From Dermatemys mawii (Eukaryota; Chordata; Testudines; Dermatemydidae), in the NCBI GenBank assembly GCA_007922305.1, contig ML677341.1, forward strand, positions 71,744,690-71,808,689: a DNA stretch of 64,000 nt. The letters run 5' to 3'. Made by a program: the position numbers and the translations under genes. This document shows, in pieces, positions 34,963 through 47,514 of the stretch (position 1 is the stretch's first letter; each line of letters starts with the position of its first letter). Below the pieces are notes generated by a model, which did not search any database, was not told the DNA's origin, and saw nothing but the letters and a program-made list of their open reading frames with translations.

Positions 34963-36827
34963 TCATCTTTTCTCTATAGTTGAGAGTGATGTGAATTCAA
35001 CAAATTGAAAAAATTCTTTAGTAAAATCTACTGGGAGATCATCTGGGTACTTCTGGCACAGACGTTTGATACCTTCACTGACTTCAGAATTTGAAATGTT
35101 AGGCAAAAAATGTGTCAGCATGCTAAAGGTTTTGTCAATATTTTTGTAAGCCTTGATCTGATGTTCTAATGAACTCCTGAGTTTGTCGATGATTGTGATG
35201 AAGGTATTAACTCTGAAGGCCTCCTTGTCACTGAATGAGTGAGCAGTTGCATCATTGTATGTCTTCAGTCTTTTGCAGCACTTGGCAGACTTATTCTCAT
35301 GGTTAGCAGTCCTTACAGCCTCCCGAATTTCATACTCATCAGAACTATCCCGCATTAGTGGAAGAACAGTTACAAGACTCCTCATTAGGTTTACAGCAGT
35401 AGAAAGGTCAATTTGAGCACTTTGCAAGTTCAGACTGCATCTGCTGAATGGCTGAAGTATATCATTCCAGACCTCATACAAAATATCAGTTTCCAAAGTG
35501 TGCACTGCATGACTCAGGATCTTTGCATCTTTTCTTGTTGCTAATTTTTTGAGATTCATCATCCTTGATGCTCTCTAGCACTTCAAGGATGTTGGGGCAT
35601 CCCAGAACAGCTGCATTCACAGCTTCAGCACTGGCACTCCACCATGACCCTGAGAGTCATTTGGGCACTGGCCATCCCTTTGGTAGTGAATCTCTAAGAA
35701 TCATCCAACAACTGGTTGATGCAGAGAAAAAACAGTACAATTCTTGGACAAATCCAAAAAAAGAATCTGCTTCAACACAATGATCCCTGGCAGACTAGCC
35801 AACAAGGCTGAGTGAGTGTGCAGCACATGGTATGTAATCAGCCAAAGCATTGCTTTGCTTTTATCTTTGCTTGTATCCCTGAATATTCGCCACTCATATT
35901 ACTTGCATTGTGGTAGCTTTGGCCACAACAAAGGCTGATGTCAATCCCATTTTTGGTGAGGAAATCCAGTAGATACTAGGCAAGTTTCTCTCCTGTGTGG
36001 GTGGTGATATTTCTGAAGCTCATGGAAACATTCAACTTGTCCATTGGGTAGCACATAATGCAAGATAACGGTCAGCTGATCTACATGTGACACATTCAGT
36101 GTTGAGTCAATGGACACTGAAAAACATCCCATATCTTTGATCTCATCTACATGGCTGACAGCATCTTCTTTGCCAGCAGTGCAATGAATTCAATAGTCTT
36201 TGATAAATAAGATGTATGGCCTTTTCCATGATTTGCGTGTTCATTGATATGCTGAGCAAAGAAAGGGTTGAACTTAGCAATTAGATCTAGAATGCCAAGG
36301 TAATTGTTGTGTTTTGACCCAACAGTCTCATCTGAGCCACGGAATGGCAGACCATGGTCAGCAAGAAAAATTATGGCTTCAACTACACGTCTGAGAATGT
36401 TCTTCCAATAAGCATAAGCTTCCAAAAACTGGTTTTCCATTTGGGTATCAATTCTGCCACTAGCTTTCTTTTGGGCGTGATAGCTGCTAACTGACAATAT
36501 ATGCTGCTCACTCATTGCAAAATTGCTAAAGTATGCAGTATTCTTCCAATCACTGAAACCTTCGCAGAACATTCCCCAGTCTTTGGTGTCAGAAAACAGG
36601 TGACAATAAAAGCAGTACACTTTCTTCTTAGAAGGCGAATAGATGAGCCATTCTTGCCTGCTAATCTGTTTGTTAGGCATCACATATTCAAACATTGATT
36701 TGGTCAGATAACAATTCTGATCAATGTACCCTGGCTTTGTCAATGAAAAGTCAGCATCTAGATTCTGGTATTTCTGTGGGCCCTTCTCAGTCCAATATGC
36801 AGTGGGTCTTAGCCCACAAAAGCTCAT
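34963..36827 (-). pseudogene. hAT transposase pseudogene (ZMYM1-like, TTF zinc finger and DUF4371)
   Basis: Four blocks on the minus strand follow one transposase. 36827-36147 (226 codons) holds AYWTEKGPQKYQNLDADF, then the zinc-finger segment WLIYSPSKKKVYCFYCHLFSD, then AYWKNILRRVVEAIIFLADHGLPFRG and LGILDLIAKFNPFFAQHI. 36132-35941 continues with GCFSVSIDSTLNVSHVDQL. 35940-35563 is broken by several stops but keeps DFLTKNGIDIS and GQSYHNASNMSG. 35562-34963 (199 codons) is the later RNase H-fold/insertion part ending TIEKR-stop. The C-terminal hAT dimerisation region is missing. There are a stop and a frame change near 36140. In the GQSYxNASNMSG motif the usual aspartate is histidine. It is dead as a transposase. 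The first codons come from an adjoining repeat, so the apparent start is not the ancestral one. Confidence 0.85.
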
Positions 36828-36917
36828 GATCCCTAAAATCTGTTAGTCTATAAGGTGCTACAAGACTCTTTGTCGCTTTTGCAGATCCAGACTAACACGG
36901 CTACCCCTCTGATACTT
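36801..36917 (+). mobile_element. Dispersed repeat end adjoining the hAT pseudogene
   Basis: AGTGGGTCTTAGCCCACAAAAGC, TGTTAGTCTATAAGGTGC, ACAAGACTCTTTGTCGC, then CAGACTAACACGGCTACCCC. I recognise this order as a very common turtle repeat end. The hAT similarity stops where this begins, so one element joined or inserted beside the other. Confidence 0.65.
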
Positions 36918-38280
36918 GATAGATCAATTTATACAAAGTAATATCTAATGAGACAAAAAAAATTCTGATGGCCCCACTACCATTGCCCAGCTGTTACTTC
37001 AAAATGGAATGGGCCTACAATAGGGCCTAAAAATAGGTGAGCCTAAAAATTAGGGCTTAAAGTATGACATGGTTAAGGAAATGTATACACTACATATGGT
37101 CTGTAGATTTCTATAACATAGGTTTGGTTGGTTGTTTTACACACACACACACACACCCTCTCTTCAAGACTTAGCTAAACAACTGTTCCTTGGTGAGCAG
37201 TAGACAGAGGCCAAGTTTGAAGTTATAGATCTCAGTCATTTATCCCACTATCTACATGCCAAAGGACAAACAGTTTCACACTTAAAACAGCAGTACTCTT
37301 CTTTTTAAAGCAGACAATGTGCACCTCTGGCCTGACTTTCAGAGGTATTAAGCATCCAGAACGTGTACTGACAACAACTGGTGCTGTGGGTGCTCAGCAC
37401 CTCAGACTCTGTTTTTCACATTTCCCTTATTCAAAAATGACTGAATTGTTTCTGTTGAACTTTCCCAGAGATATTCATTCCCCTTTGGGCTGATGGAAAG
37501 GTCAATTCAAGCACAGGCAAGAGATGTTTCAGCACAACAGGAAAATGTGTGAAAGTGCCAGGGACTGAAGAGCGGGGTTGAGACTGGAGAACGCATCCTC
37601 CTTAAAGCTACAGTGCTGCTCCCGCTACAGTAACTGTAGAATCGTTTTCTCTAGAGATTTGATTCACACAACACAGGACTGTCAACAAGGTTCCCAATTC
37701 TGGGCTTTGGCCTCTCACATCCCTCTTTGTAATGTTAAGGTACCACTGTTTTGAGGACCACACTTTTTAAAGGACACTTAAGATGTTATTTTTAGCAAAT
37801 GCTGTACATAATTTCCTACATTAAAATTCAAAAGCCCAAGAAGGCAGCCCAGGGCTAGATTCCAAGACGCAAAAACCATAAGTGTTCAGTGGCACACAAA
37901 TGTGCAATGAAATATGAGAAAAATAAATAATTAAAACCCCCACCATAAACATGCATGCTGTGAAAAAACTGCCAGCCTCCAGGAAATTATTTTAAAAAAC
38001 CAGCAAACTAAAATCCCCCAGGAAAGCACATGCCAAGGCTATGGAATCTGATGCCTCTGGCCTTTCACATTGCTTGAATACAATGGAGCAGCTGCTAATG
38101 GGGACACGGCCGTGATGTACACTATGACTACACTTCCAGGCTGCAGCAAAGGTGAAGGTGCTGACATATCTCCCTCGCTGCCCATACCTAAATTTGCAGT
38201 GGTGTGATTCAGACTGCATGTTACCGGAGTAATCTGTTGATTCCATACAGGGGTGAGCATACCTCTGAGTCTAATACCTC
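36918..38280. other. No gene; microsatellite
   Basis: A CA run is at 37139-37157. 37330-37420 has the CTTTCAGAGGTATTAAGC...GGTGCTGTGGGTGCTCAGCACC style of reptile repeat. Nothing else is recognised. Confidence 0.5.
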
Positions 38281-38900
38281 AGTGTGACACTAGGAGGTGC
38301 TGTGCTGCAGGAAGTGCTGTTGGTGACTCAAGTGGGGGATCCTTTTTCTCAATCAGCCTAGTTCTCAGGAGCCCTGTGCTTCTGGAGTAGGGTGACTAGA
38401 TGTCTGGATTTTATAGGGACAGTTCCTATATTTGGGGCCTTGTCTTATGTAGGTGCCTATTCCCCCACCCCCAACTCCCTGTCCCAGTTTTCCACACTTG
38501 CTATCTGGTCCCCCTGTTCTGGAGGTCCCCTCTTTCAGATGAGAAGTAAAACCAAGCTCCCGAGTACAGGGGGTCATTACAAATCACGTGGCATTTTTAA
38601 CAAGAAAAGCAGGGTTCACCCCCAGTGTTTTGAGGATTCCAGCCTGAGTGACTACACTGGGCCAACCTGAAATTCCCTTACATTATGCATTCTCATTTCT
38701 GTCATTGGCTGTTGTGGTGTTGTGCACCATTAGAACAGCTATTGTGCTTCTGCCCCAGGGATGGCTACATTTCAGTGGCTGGCGAAGGGACTCCTGTGTC
38801 TGGCTTCAGGTCCTCTGGGATCCTTTGGGATGAAGCACATGCGGGTGCTGGGACAATTTGTATATTGGGGGAGTGTGGGGGCTGAGAATCATTGAACTGA
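38281..38900 (+). mobile_element. Old retroposon segment split by a MITE
   Basis: GACACTAGGAGGTGCTGTGCTGCAGGAAGTGCTG (left) and TTTCAGATGAGAAGTAAAACCAAGC...GGTCATTACAAATCACGTGGCATTTTTAACAAG (right) read as one ancient retroposon, interrupted at 38388-38516. A related piece, TTTCAGCAGGAGGTGTAGAACTGAGG, is at 55870-55985. CTACATTTCAGTGGCTGG near 38766 belongs to the same kind of repeat. The family is not named. Confidence 0.5.
38388..38516 (+). mobile_element. hAT-like MITE, GGTGACCAGA family, copy 4
   Basis: 129 bases starting TAGGGTGACTAGATG and ending CTATCTGGTCCCCCTG, with a perfect 8-bp target duplication TTCTGGAG at 38380-38387 and 38517-38524. It lies inside an older retroposon and is therefore younger. 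Confidence 0.9.
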
Positions 38901-39735
38901 ACTGTAAACCCTGTATGTGATGGAAACCACTTCAAGCCAGTGGGTGCGGCAGGACCTCCTGCCCCTAGTTCCAGTACCTATGAGCACATGAGACATTGTC
39001 ACCTGTTAGCAAATGATTAGCAGGACCCACAACATCAAAACACATGGAAGCTTTATTCCTCTGTGTCCAATTTGATCCATCCAACCCAGGTGTCTTGGGA
39101 AGAGGCAGCCTGACCTCTCATTACCCGTACTTAATCTCTCCCCACCCCACACTCTGAAGAGGTTTGGCAGGTAAGTGGGCCTATGTACTCCCCTCCCCAG
39201 CTTGGTCTGTTTCATTATCCATTCTGTTCTGGTCCATCGGCCTTGTTGAGAATTCATTCTGGCCCACAGATTGTTCTCGTCTCACACAGGAAGGTCCCTG
39301 GGCGCCACTGCAGGGCTCATTGAGCATTCCACAGGCCTCTCTGCTGCCCACAACCTTGAGCCTGTCTCTTCTTCCCCTGCTAACTGCTCCTCCTCCCCGC
39401 CCCCCACAAACACTCACATTCCCTCCGCAGTGCAGGCTGATTTCAAGGGACGGCCACCCCTATGCTGCAGAATAAAACCATGTGTCTCGGGCGGCTGGGA
39501 AAGGCTCTGGTTTGGGTATAGCGGGTGATCACAGGAAGGCAGGGGAGATGCCTGTCTGTGTCACAGGTGTAGAGAGGAAAGTAAAGGCCCCCAGATCCAG
39601 TCCAAAATCGTTTGTCCCTGACCGATCACCCTCCTAACTGCGCTGTGCACCACGCAGGAAGAAAGTACAGAGGGTGTGTTTTCAGGCGCAAGAGAGTTCT
39701 CTCTCCCAACCCAAGAGCAGAAGGTCCCATCCATG
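38901..39735. other. No gene or recognised repeat
   Basis: About 830 bases; open frames up to 103 codons overlap on both strands with no domain. Confidence 0.5.
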
Positions 39736-39858
39736 CAGGGCAACCAGACAGCAAGTCTTAAAACTCAGGACAGGTGGTGGTGGGGGGGGGGTAATAGGCA
39801 CCTCCATAAGACAAAGCCCCCAATATCAGGACTGCCCCTATAAAATCAGGTCACTCTA
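39736..39858 (-). mobile_element. hAT-like MITE, GGTGACCAGA family, copy 5
   Basis: 123 bases: CAGGGCAACCAGACAGCAAG at the left, AATCAGGTCACTCTA at the right, with the internal G-run and GTAATAGGCACC typical of minus-oriented copies. No target duplication can be read, so it is older or was altered at the ends. Confidence 0.8.
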
Positions 39859-40503
39859 CTACAACCCACTTCCCCTCCCCGTGCATGCCGGCTTGTACCA
39901 TTTGCTAACAGGCAGCAGGGGATTTGCTGCGTACTGCCACTTGGCTTGTGCCATTTGCAACTCCCACTCTCCTTACAGGGCAGTTCTGTGTTCCTATTGG
40001 CCACGGCCCCATCCTCCATTCCCACACTGCCAGTGCATTTCGCAGGGAGCCATGATGCATGCGCTGCCCCCTCCTCCCCAGCCGAGGAAGGGCCTCTAGC
40101 CCCATGGTGCCAACAGGGAGCTGGCACTGGGACACTCATTAGTTCCCCTGAGAAAGCTAGGTGGGGTAATTAAAGGTAATTAACTAAGCAGGCCAGTGGG
40201 TTGCGGGAGCTAATGAGCCAAGAGGCACAGGAAGGAAGCTCTAGTGGGGAGAGGAACGGAGCTAGCTGAGTCCAAGGGCCTCAGGGAGGGAGACCCCCTA
40301 CTCCTGAGGAGAGAGCTGAAAGCACAGGGGACATTGCACTAGCAGTGTTGCATGGGGCTGTGAGGCTGCTGGAGGAGGGAGTTCAAACAAACGGCAGGGT
40401 GGATATGCTCCCGCTAGAGTCGGAGCTGGTTTCTGTGGGGCGAAAAGCCAGGAGCAGAGCATACCTTGTTACACCAACTCTCGCAAGGATATTGTGAGAC
40501 TGG
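39859..40503. other. No gene or named repeat
   Basis: About 640 bases. GGTGGGGTAATTAAAGGTAATTAACTAAGCAGG lies at 40162-40194. The surrounding GC-rich part may be an old LTR, but this is not supported by a second copy here. Confidence 0.4.
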
Positions 40504-40728
40504 CAGAGTGACCATATTTCCCAAAGTGAAAACAGAACACTGCCCACGGCTGTCAGCCCCCAACCTCGCCAAAGGTTCCTCTGTGCCCCTCCACCCCCCA
40601 CCCGCCCGTGATGCCCCACTGTTTTGCCAAACTGCGCATTTGCCCCATTTTGCCCCCAAAGTCTGGATGTCCAGAACAGGGCTTAAAAAGGGACTGCCCT
40701 GGCCAAAACAGGTCATATGGCCAACTTA
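40504..40728 (-). mobile_element. Longer GTGACCATA-type nonautonomous element
   Basis: CAGAGTGACCATATTTCCC at the left and GGTCATATGGCCAACTTAG at the right form inverted ends. The inside has AAAGTGAAAACAGAACACTG, a C-rich block and GCTTAAAAAGGGACTGCCCTGG. The layout is similar to the short hAT-like MITEs but about 225 bases. The target duplication is unclear. Confidence 0.6.
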
Positions 40729-42543
40729 GAGTCGAGAGCTATTTGACATTTTAAAGCCCCAGTTTCTGGAATCCTGGGATGATGTGAGACTCTCAGCTTT
40801 CATCTTTTTTAAAAAGAGAAGTTTCTGGACTTCATGGTTATGGAGAAAAGCTTGAAAACGTGAGCCCCAAAGGCCCAGCAACGGGATGCCAAATAAAGAA
40901 CCTCATCACAAGGTCCACTCACTGTAGGTGGTGCCTCCTCCTGGTCACTCTGATAATCCTGGCCTGGCATTGCACCCTCCTCTGGTGGAATCTCTCCCTC
41001 GGCCTGCCCTCTAGCCCAGATTCCAGTTCAGGGTCCTGTAGTCAGCAGCCAAGGTCTGTACTCCAATTCTTTGCTGCTTTTCCCTCGAGCCTCCTCCTAT
41101 TTTCCTAGCTCCCCCAAGCTAGATTCACCACAATCTCCTTTCAGGGAGTATTAGCAGCCTGCCTTCCTGAACCCCCATGCTGCTCTCAGCTCCTGACCTT
41201 TATACAGGCCCCTAATGTTCCTGCCCAGTTCCTGCCTCATTTGATCAACACCTGCTCCCTGACTCCTCTTCCAGCTGCAGCCTGGGGAGTTATTTGCCTA
41301 CCTGGCCACCTTAATCTCAAGCCTTATGTGGGGTGGACACCCCATAAAACCCCCCAATGTCTTTGTTTTTTTAAATCTCCTGATTGGTCGGGGCCTGCCA
41401 TGACTATTAAGAATGGCAAAACCCCTGGACTTGTTCACCCCTGTTGCACAAAGGAAGCAAGATTTTGGGAGCCCACGGTGGGAATGTTCTGACATAGAGA
41501 ATCCAGCTCCTTGCAGGGGAAGAGACACCAGGGCTGTGGGAGCTATTCCAGTCTTTAGGTAGATGTAGCTACCCTACTGCTGGGCTGTGGCTGCTTCACA
41601 ATCTGCCAAGGACAATTTCCTCTCCCTTGCCCCTTTCCTCCTTTGGCAACACTAAGTGTTCAGACAAGTTACTCTCGCTTGGGGCTAGGCAGAGGAATCC
41701 GGCCTGTGTGTACCATTTGGTGAACAGTTATATTGGTACCATGCTTTTTTATGGCTTGGGCCCCTGCTTCAATCCCTATCGCCCTATGTCTCTCTTTCTC
41801 TGTGTCTCAGCTCCTCTTTTATCCAGTGGGAACTTTACTTAAGATGGGTGAGGATGGAGGACTGGGGGAAGGAAGCAGGAAACACACAGGAGGAGCAGAG
41901 GCAGGTGGGAGTGACAGATGGCTGGGTGTGGACAGAGATAGCATGTGGGAGGGGCAAAGGCAGGCACAGATGGAGAAAGAGAAAAATGTTGAGGGGGAAA
42001 GAGATGGGGCAGAATAAACTGAATAAAAAAGAAGGCAGAAGTAGAGTGAAACACAGCCACCTGGATGGGAGTTGCATGCCTCCCATTTAAAGTGGCTTCC
42101 ATTCTCTCCCTGGAGTGGTTTGGCTGATGCCTGGAAAGGGGAGAAAAATGTGTATTTGTGATTTTTTTTTTGTTAATAACAGCCATCTATTTATAGGCTC
42201 TAAATTATACACTGCGAATACTGCTTAGAGACAAGACATGTTATTTGGCTGCCAGCAGGAAATGGTGGCAGGGGAGCAGGGGGAGAACAGGGACTCAAAT
42301 CTTTTAGCTTCCAACAACCCCTTCCTCTCATTTACACCAAAGTGCACATTGTGCATTATAAAGACAACTAAGCTGAGACAGGGGGCGAGAGAAGGGGAGG
42401 ATTCAGTCAGGGTCAAACTGAGGAGCAGAAGCCCAGAATCTTTTTTTCTGCTGAGTAGGGAATTCACTGTGGGTGGTTCTGAGTGGTACACTGAATTTTC
42501 TAAAGCTTTTCTGTAGGTGGCAGAACTAAGGCCCATACAAACT
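40729..42543. other. No gene; possible LTR-like segment
   Basis: 40905-41290 (GGTGGTGCCTCCTCCTGGTCACTC, later GACCTTTATACAGGCCC) has the look of an antisense LTR but ends are undefined. 41840-42060 is purine-rich. No gene is supported. Confidence 0.4.
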
Positions 42544-42665
42544 GCCACACCAGAGCAGACAAATAGTTAATGTCGGCCAGTATCCCACCATCTGCTACAT
42601 AGACACAAATAAATGGTCCATCTGGTTGGCTTTTCCTGTCTCCAGCAGCAGCCAACACTAAATGC
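42544..42665 (-). mobile_element. CR1 LINE 3' end fragment
   Basis: GTCGGCCAGTATCCCACCATCTGC, AATAAATGGTCCATCTGG and CTCCAGCAGCAGCCAACACTAAATGC correspond to the antisense 3' terminal text of sauropsid CR1 elements. It is short and rearranged. Confidence 0.55.
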
Positions 42666-43079
42666 TTTAGAGATACGTTTAATCACTCCCCTACACACAG
42701 ACACACACTTCCTGCACCTACTGAAGACAATAGTTTTGCCATTGACTTCACTGTATGCAGCACTAAGTCCATAAGGTAAGGTGTGATACTATGCTATGAT
42801 GGAGTGGTAAAGATTTCTCTCTAATTCAGCTCTTGATCAATTTATCCCTGAAGTCTAAGGATCAATGGCCTTTGTACTTTTTATCATAGAGAGACATACT
42901 GCAGATGTATTTCTCATTCATAAAGGTGTTAATCTTTTTATGAATCTTATTCAGCTCTTTCTCCAGTCATGCCTCACAGCTGCAAGAGCTACCAGTTCAG
43001 TATTTGTTGCACACCAATCTTCCTTATTTCTCTTGTAAATTTATCTTGTGCTCAAATGTGTGAAGACCAGATGTTTTAG
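42666..43079. other. No gene or recognised repeat
   Basis: About 410 bases, AT-leaning; nothing is recognised. Confidence 0.5.
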
Positions 43080-43440
43080 TTTCCTAGCCCTACAAAAACA
43101 TGTGACAGGAACCCAACACCAAACTTTTTTTTAAAAAAAAAAATTCAGCATAACAAACAAAAATAATAAAATCATTTCAGGTCAAATGAAACATTTCAGT
43201 CTCCTGGCTTTTTAAACTTTTTTTTTTAAAAAAAAAATTGAAGTAAATTTCTAAATGAAGTCTTCTCAAATTGAAAAATTGAAATGTTTCATTTCAAAAA
43301 ATGAAATGTGTCGATCCTTTTTCCAAGTAAAACAATTCAGCAAATTCAGTATCAAATTGCTATTTTTTTTCTGTCAACCTGAATTTACACTTCTTGGTTA
43401 AAAAAAAAAAGGTTTGACTTAAAATTTTGCCCAACTCTAC
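43080..43440. repeat. AT-rich block with self-complementary segments
   Basis: Two T-run/A-run junctions (43124-43142 and 43216-43240) and a palindrome GAAATGTTTCATTTC with a second TGAAATG (43280-43310). TTCATTTCAAAAAATGAAATG can fold on itself. I recall AAATGTTTCATTTC-type repeats from reptile DNA transposons; ends are not defined. Confidence 0.55.
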
Positions 43441-46400
43441 CCTCTACTTTATTATTCTTGTGTTGTGGTGGGACAAATAGGAGATCCTGACTGAACTTCC
43501 ATATACCATTTTAAATCCCTCTAGCACACTGAATATTTTTCTTTATAAAAATCTTATATCCAAAACACTCATAAAACTTTGATGGGGTGGCAGAATCCAA
43601 ATCTGGATCTGAATGTCATACAACTGGTTGTTGCCTGACATCTTTAGAGATTGCATGTTGCAAGAGAGGGGATAAAGGCTATTTAATTCAGTGATCCATA
43701 GGAAAGGGCAAGAGATAAAATAAATGTGGATGTGTGTTTACAGGAGTGAGATGCAAGCATTGCTGAGTTGCATGTGCAGAGGGATCACACACAGACCAGA
43801 AAGTGATGCCATGTTCAGCTCTCAGCAATGGAAATTAAGGAACTGTGTGATGAGAAAAGACTGGAAAAAAGAATGATGCCTCACTTGACTACCCAGCCTC
43901 AAAGAGAGAATTAAAGGGTGGACATGATTCCTATCACCAACTATCTGACAGTGAGAACATCCAGGAATGAGAGGAATAGTTTTGGGTGGTGCAAGGGGTT
44001 ATAACTTGGATAAAACTGATCAAAGGGGAAACAGGGTGAAATTCAGGAAACAATTCCTATATTGTGGTTTCTACTAGACACACACACACTCACCCCCTAT
44101 CCTTGTGGATGGAAAAACTATCATTTAGGCCCCTTCACTCTTTTTTATCCAATTCCCTTCTGACAGCTACCATTCTGGAGCTCTGTTACCATATTCAGAA
44201 GATAGGTGGCGGGGATAAGCAGGGGAGGAGCACAGATAGGTGAGGAAGAGTACACATATTGCTATTGCTCCACAAACTGTCTGCCAGGAGGGTCTCATGT
44301 AATGAATATGGTCAAATGACCCCCCCTACCCCGCCCAGAGACTAGCTACAAACTAACCTGAACATCCCCAAGATTACAACGCTCAGCATAACCCTCTGCC
44401 ATGTATATGATAGGTTTTGGGAGTCATGCATTGAGGGCAGAAGCTGAATGGCCACAGGGCTTGGCGCTGCATTGTGAAATTGCAGTCCACTGGTTCCAGG
44501 CCAGCTTAGGTCATTGTCACTTAAAGTGATCCTCCTCTAATGCCTGTTTGGTGACTTATGTGCCATGCAATGGTGGCCTGTCCAACTTCTAGCAAACAGG
44601 AGTGTACATCACAAGAAGATAACCTACCAGGGCAATAATTGGCCATATCCACAGAGATGCTAAGCTACTGAATTGCCCAGGTCAAAGCCAAGGTACACGT
44701 GCAGATTATGTTGTGGGGGGAGCTTAAATTGATGGTGCTTCTACTGTGCCTATTTTATGGGTAAATGGAAACTTCAGGCTCTTCAGCACTCAGTTTGGCC
44801 TCTTTCACTGATTTGTCACCTGAGTGACAAATCAACAGAAAAGTGGATCCACCCAGCCTGACCTTACCTAGGACTGAGAGAGTGGCCCTCTCTAGACAGC
44901 CTGCAGTACTGCCACCTCAGGCTGTGGGCTTTCCAGATCTCAAAAGATGAGCCAGGTCAGTCCTACTGAGTCCTTCGATAGGGAAACCATTAAATAAACG
45001 GGTGCTATGGAAAGTCATGGTGAGTTACTAAAAGGTGCCCTTCCCGCATGGTCAGCGTTAAACCAATGCCTCATCGTGATGTTAGAGGGACACAGAGGTG
45101 CTCATCTTCAGCACCTCGAACTGGCCATTCTATTCCCTGCTGCTTACAAAGACCCTTGGACCCTGATGCCCAGCCAGTAGTCTGAAAGCCTTGTGCTGGA
45201 AGCTGGCACCAGATCAGACTATTCCAGTGGAACTCTACTTTCTATACTGGTCAAACCAAAGACCTGCATCCAAACAACCCCATACTTTGGGCGTTCAAAG
45301 TCTAGATTCAGATCAGACTACAGCAGGCCAGATCAGTCTGTAACAGCTACGGTCTGTAAAGCACCCTAGTCCTATGCATCCTGTACCATGAACCCCTCTC
45401 AGCTTCCTGCAGTACAGACTAGAAATCGCTGATATTTCCTGGGGATTTGTCTGTTAAAGACACACATCTGGGCTGAAGTTCTGCAGAACCACATCTACTC
45501 TTTCATCTCATTTTTCACAGCCTATCTGAGAGCTCATTCAGTTGAGATCACAACAGCTTTTCCAAGCCTACACAGGCAGGGCAGATCCTTGTAAATATTA
45601 TGGGGAGGAATAGAGGGGGAGTTTCTTAAAATGCCAAAGCTTGAGCCCATAAGATGAAATCTCTGCTCAGCCTTGAGGTAGGAACAGTCAGACTGATGGA
45701 TATATCTCATCTTGATGGGGAAAAAAATATAGGCTGGTGATCCTGCCAGATGAGAGACTGAATCTTATTGGTCAAGTGAGAAGGGATGTTGGGTGTGAGG
45801 CCAGTGGTATGTCTACCCACAGCATTTCCCGCAGATAACTGAAATTGGCCTTAACCGCTTTGTACTGCTAAGTTCTGTGCTGTTGATTTCTTGGCCAATT
45901 CCCTAAATTTTCCAGACGTGGCAGCAGAATCTCCAAGATACATGATCAAGAGACTTAGAAAGACGCTCCCCACTTCTGACCCCACACTTCAAATCTCAAA
46001 TTAACACCTCAGTCCTACTATTTCTGCACACTACGGTATGACAGAGAATGCATTGCTTGTACATTCACACAAATCTGTCCCCCTACCACCTCCTGCCCCT
46101 CTCTTCCATCCCCCATCTCCTAAAGCAGCTGGAGCCTCCTTGAAATGAGAGACCCGGGTAGCGGAGGCTCTTTGCAGAAGGCGAGCTGGTTTCTACGTGG
46201 GTGAGATTGTTGTTGTGAGGACTCAAGAGAAGGAGAAAATCTCTTGTTACTAAGCAAGGATCTGAGGGCCGTTGTTGGGAGTGAAGCAGAAGAATTCCAT
46301 AAAAGGAAGAATTATTCTGCCTGCAGCTAAACCACCCCGGCTCGGATCCTGTCAGATCTCTCAATGCGAGCCTTGGCAGGTCTGGTCAGTATATGGATCA

Positions 46401-46682
46401 GAGAGGCCCACGGTAAAACACAGGGTGCTGCGGGAAGTGGAGCAGCTGTGCCAAAGCACAGGGCCCCGTGCCCTCTGTATTAATAATAAAAACGTATCCC
46501 CAGCATCTTTCTTAGTGTTCTGTTTCTCAGCCAAAAGCAAAAAGCCCCTTGTGATCAGGAAGGCTTCCACTGGTAACCCTGGCATTCTAGCCTAATTCCA
46601 GTGTGGGTCATTAGACTGTGCCTACTTAAACTCCTTCCTCTGTTTTCATTTAGCTACTGAGTTCTTCACTTCCTGTCCTATG
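43441..46682. other. No gene or recognised repeat
   Basis: About 3.2 kb of ordinary sequence with few open frames (none above 60 codons from 43441 to about 46080). A CA run is near 44080. It is the quietest stretch of the window. Confidence 0.55.
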
Positions 46683-46815
46683 TTGCTCTGTGCTGTTAAA
46701 GTGTCTGTCCACCATGGAAGTGGTGGTATATTTATACTGGATGAGAGGTCCCTATGTTATTAAAATCGTAAGGCACTTTGAGATCCTTTGGGAGTGAAAG
46801 GAACTGTTGCAACTG
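46683..46815 (+). mobile_element. Old retroposon segment
   Basis: CTGTCCACCATGGAAGTGGTGG, CCCTATGTTATTAAAATCG, AAGGCACTTTGAGATCC and AGTGAAAGGAACTG follow the order of a dispersed amniote retroposon tail. The family is not named. Confidence 0.5.
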
Positions 46816-47514
46816 TCAGTTATTAGCAGTAACCATCTCTGGATTCTGAGCATGGAATAAGCACCTCACAGGAGAGGGAGACCAGAATATATTACATGAC
46901 CTTCACTTACCCGATCCAATGTAGAAGCGAAGAGTTTTCTCAGAGTAAGAAATAAGTAAAAACTTCAGGGTCAAGGGAATATCAGAAGAATCTTAATCAG
47001 TCAGTCACTGGGATATGGCAGTTGTTTAACTACACCCAGCAATGCTACAGAAAAGTTTAAGAGAGGAGAAGAATACTGTGTCCAGATTAAACAGCTGGGG
47101 CAATTTTAGAAAGGCAGTGAAATTGTCTAAATTGGAATTTGGCTAGGAAACCAAGACTAACCCCTCCGCTCATGCAGTACATGCTCAGAAATCTTAAATG
47201 AGCATCAGTTTGAAGGACCCCCCATGTTTCGGAAGAACCACGGGTACCTCCAGTGAAGCATGGCGCTAGGACATTGGGTCATTGCAGCCTCGGAGGAAGC
47301 ATACCACCTCCAGGGTCAACAGCTCTCCTGTCTACAGCTCCCTGAGTTTATCCTGGGGAGTCTCCCACCCAAACACGGTCCAGGCCCAAGAGTGCTTCGT
47401 TTTTGACTCTTGACATCCGGAGTCAGTATAGCTGCAGACATGACAAAACAGCAAGATTGTTTCCTTGTACTCCCTCATCTATCTGTCTGTGTCCATCTGT
47501 TGTCCCTTGTCTGA
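46816..47514. other. No gene or recognised repeat
   Basis: About 700 bases. Nothing is recognised. Confidence 0.5.
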
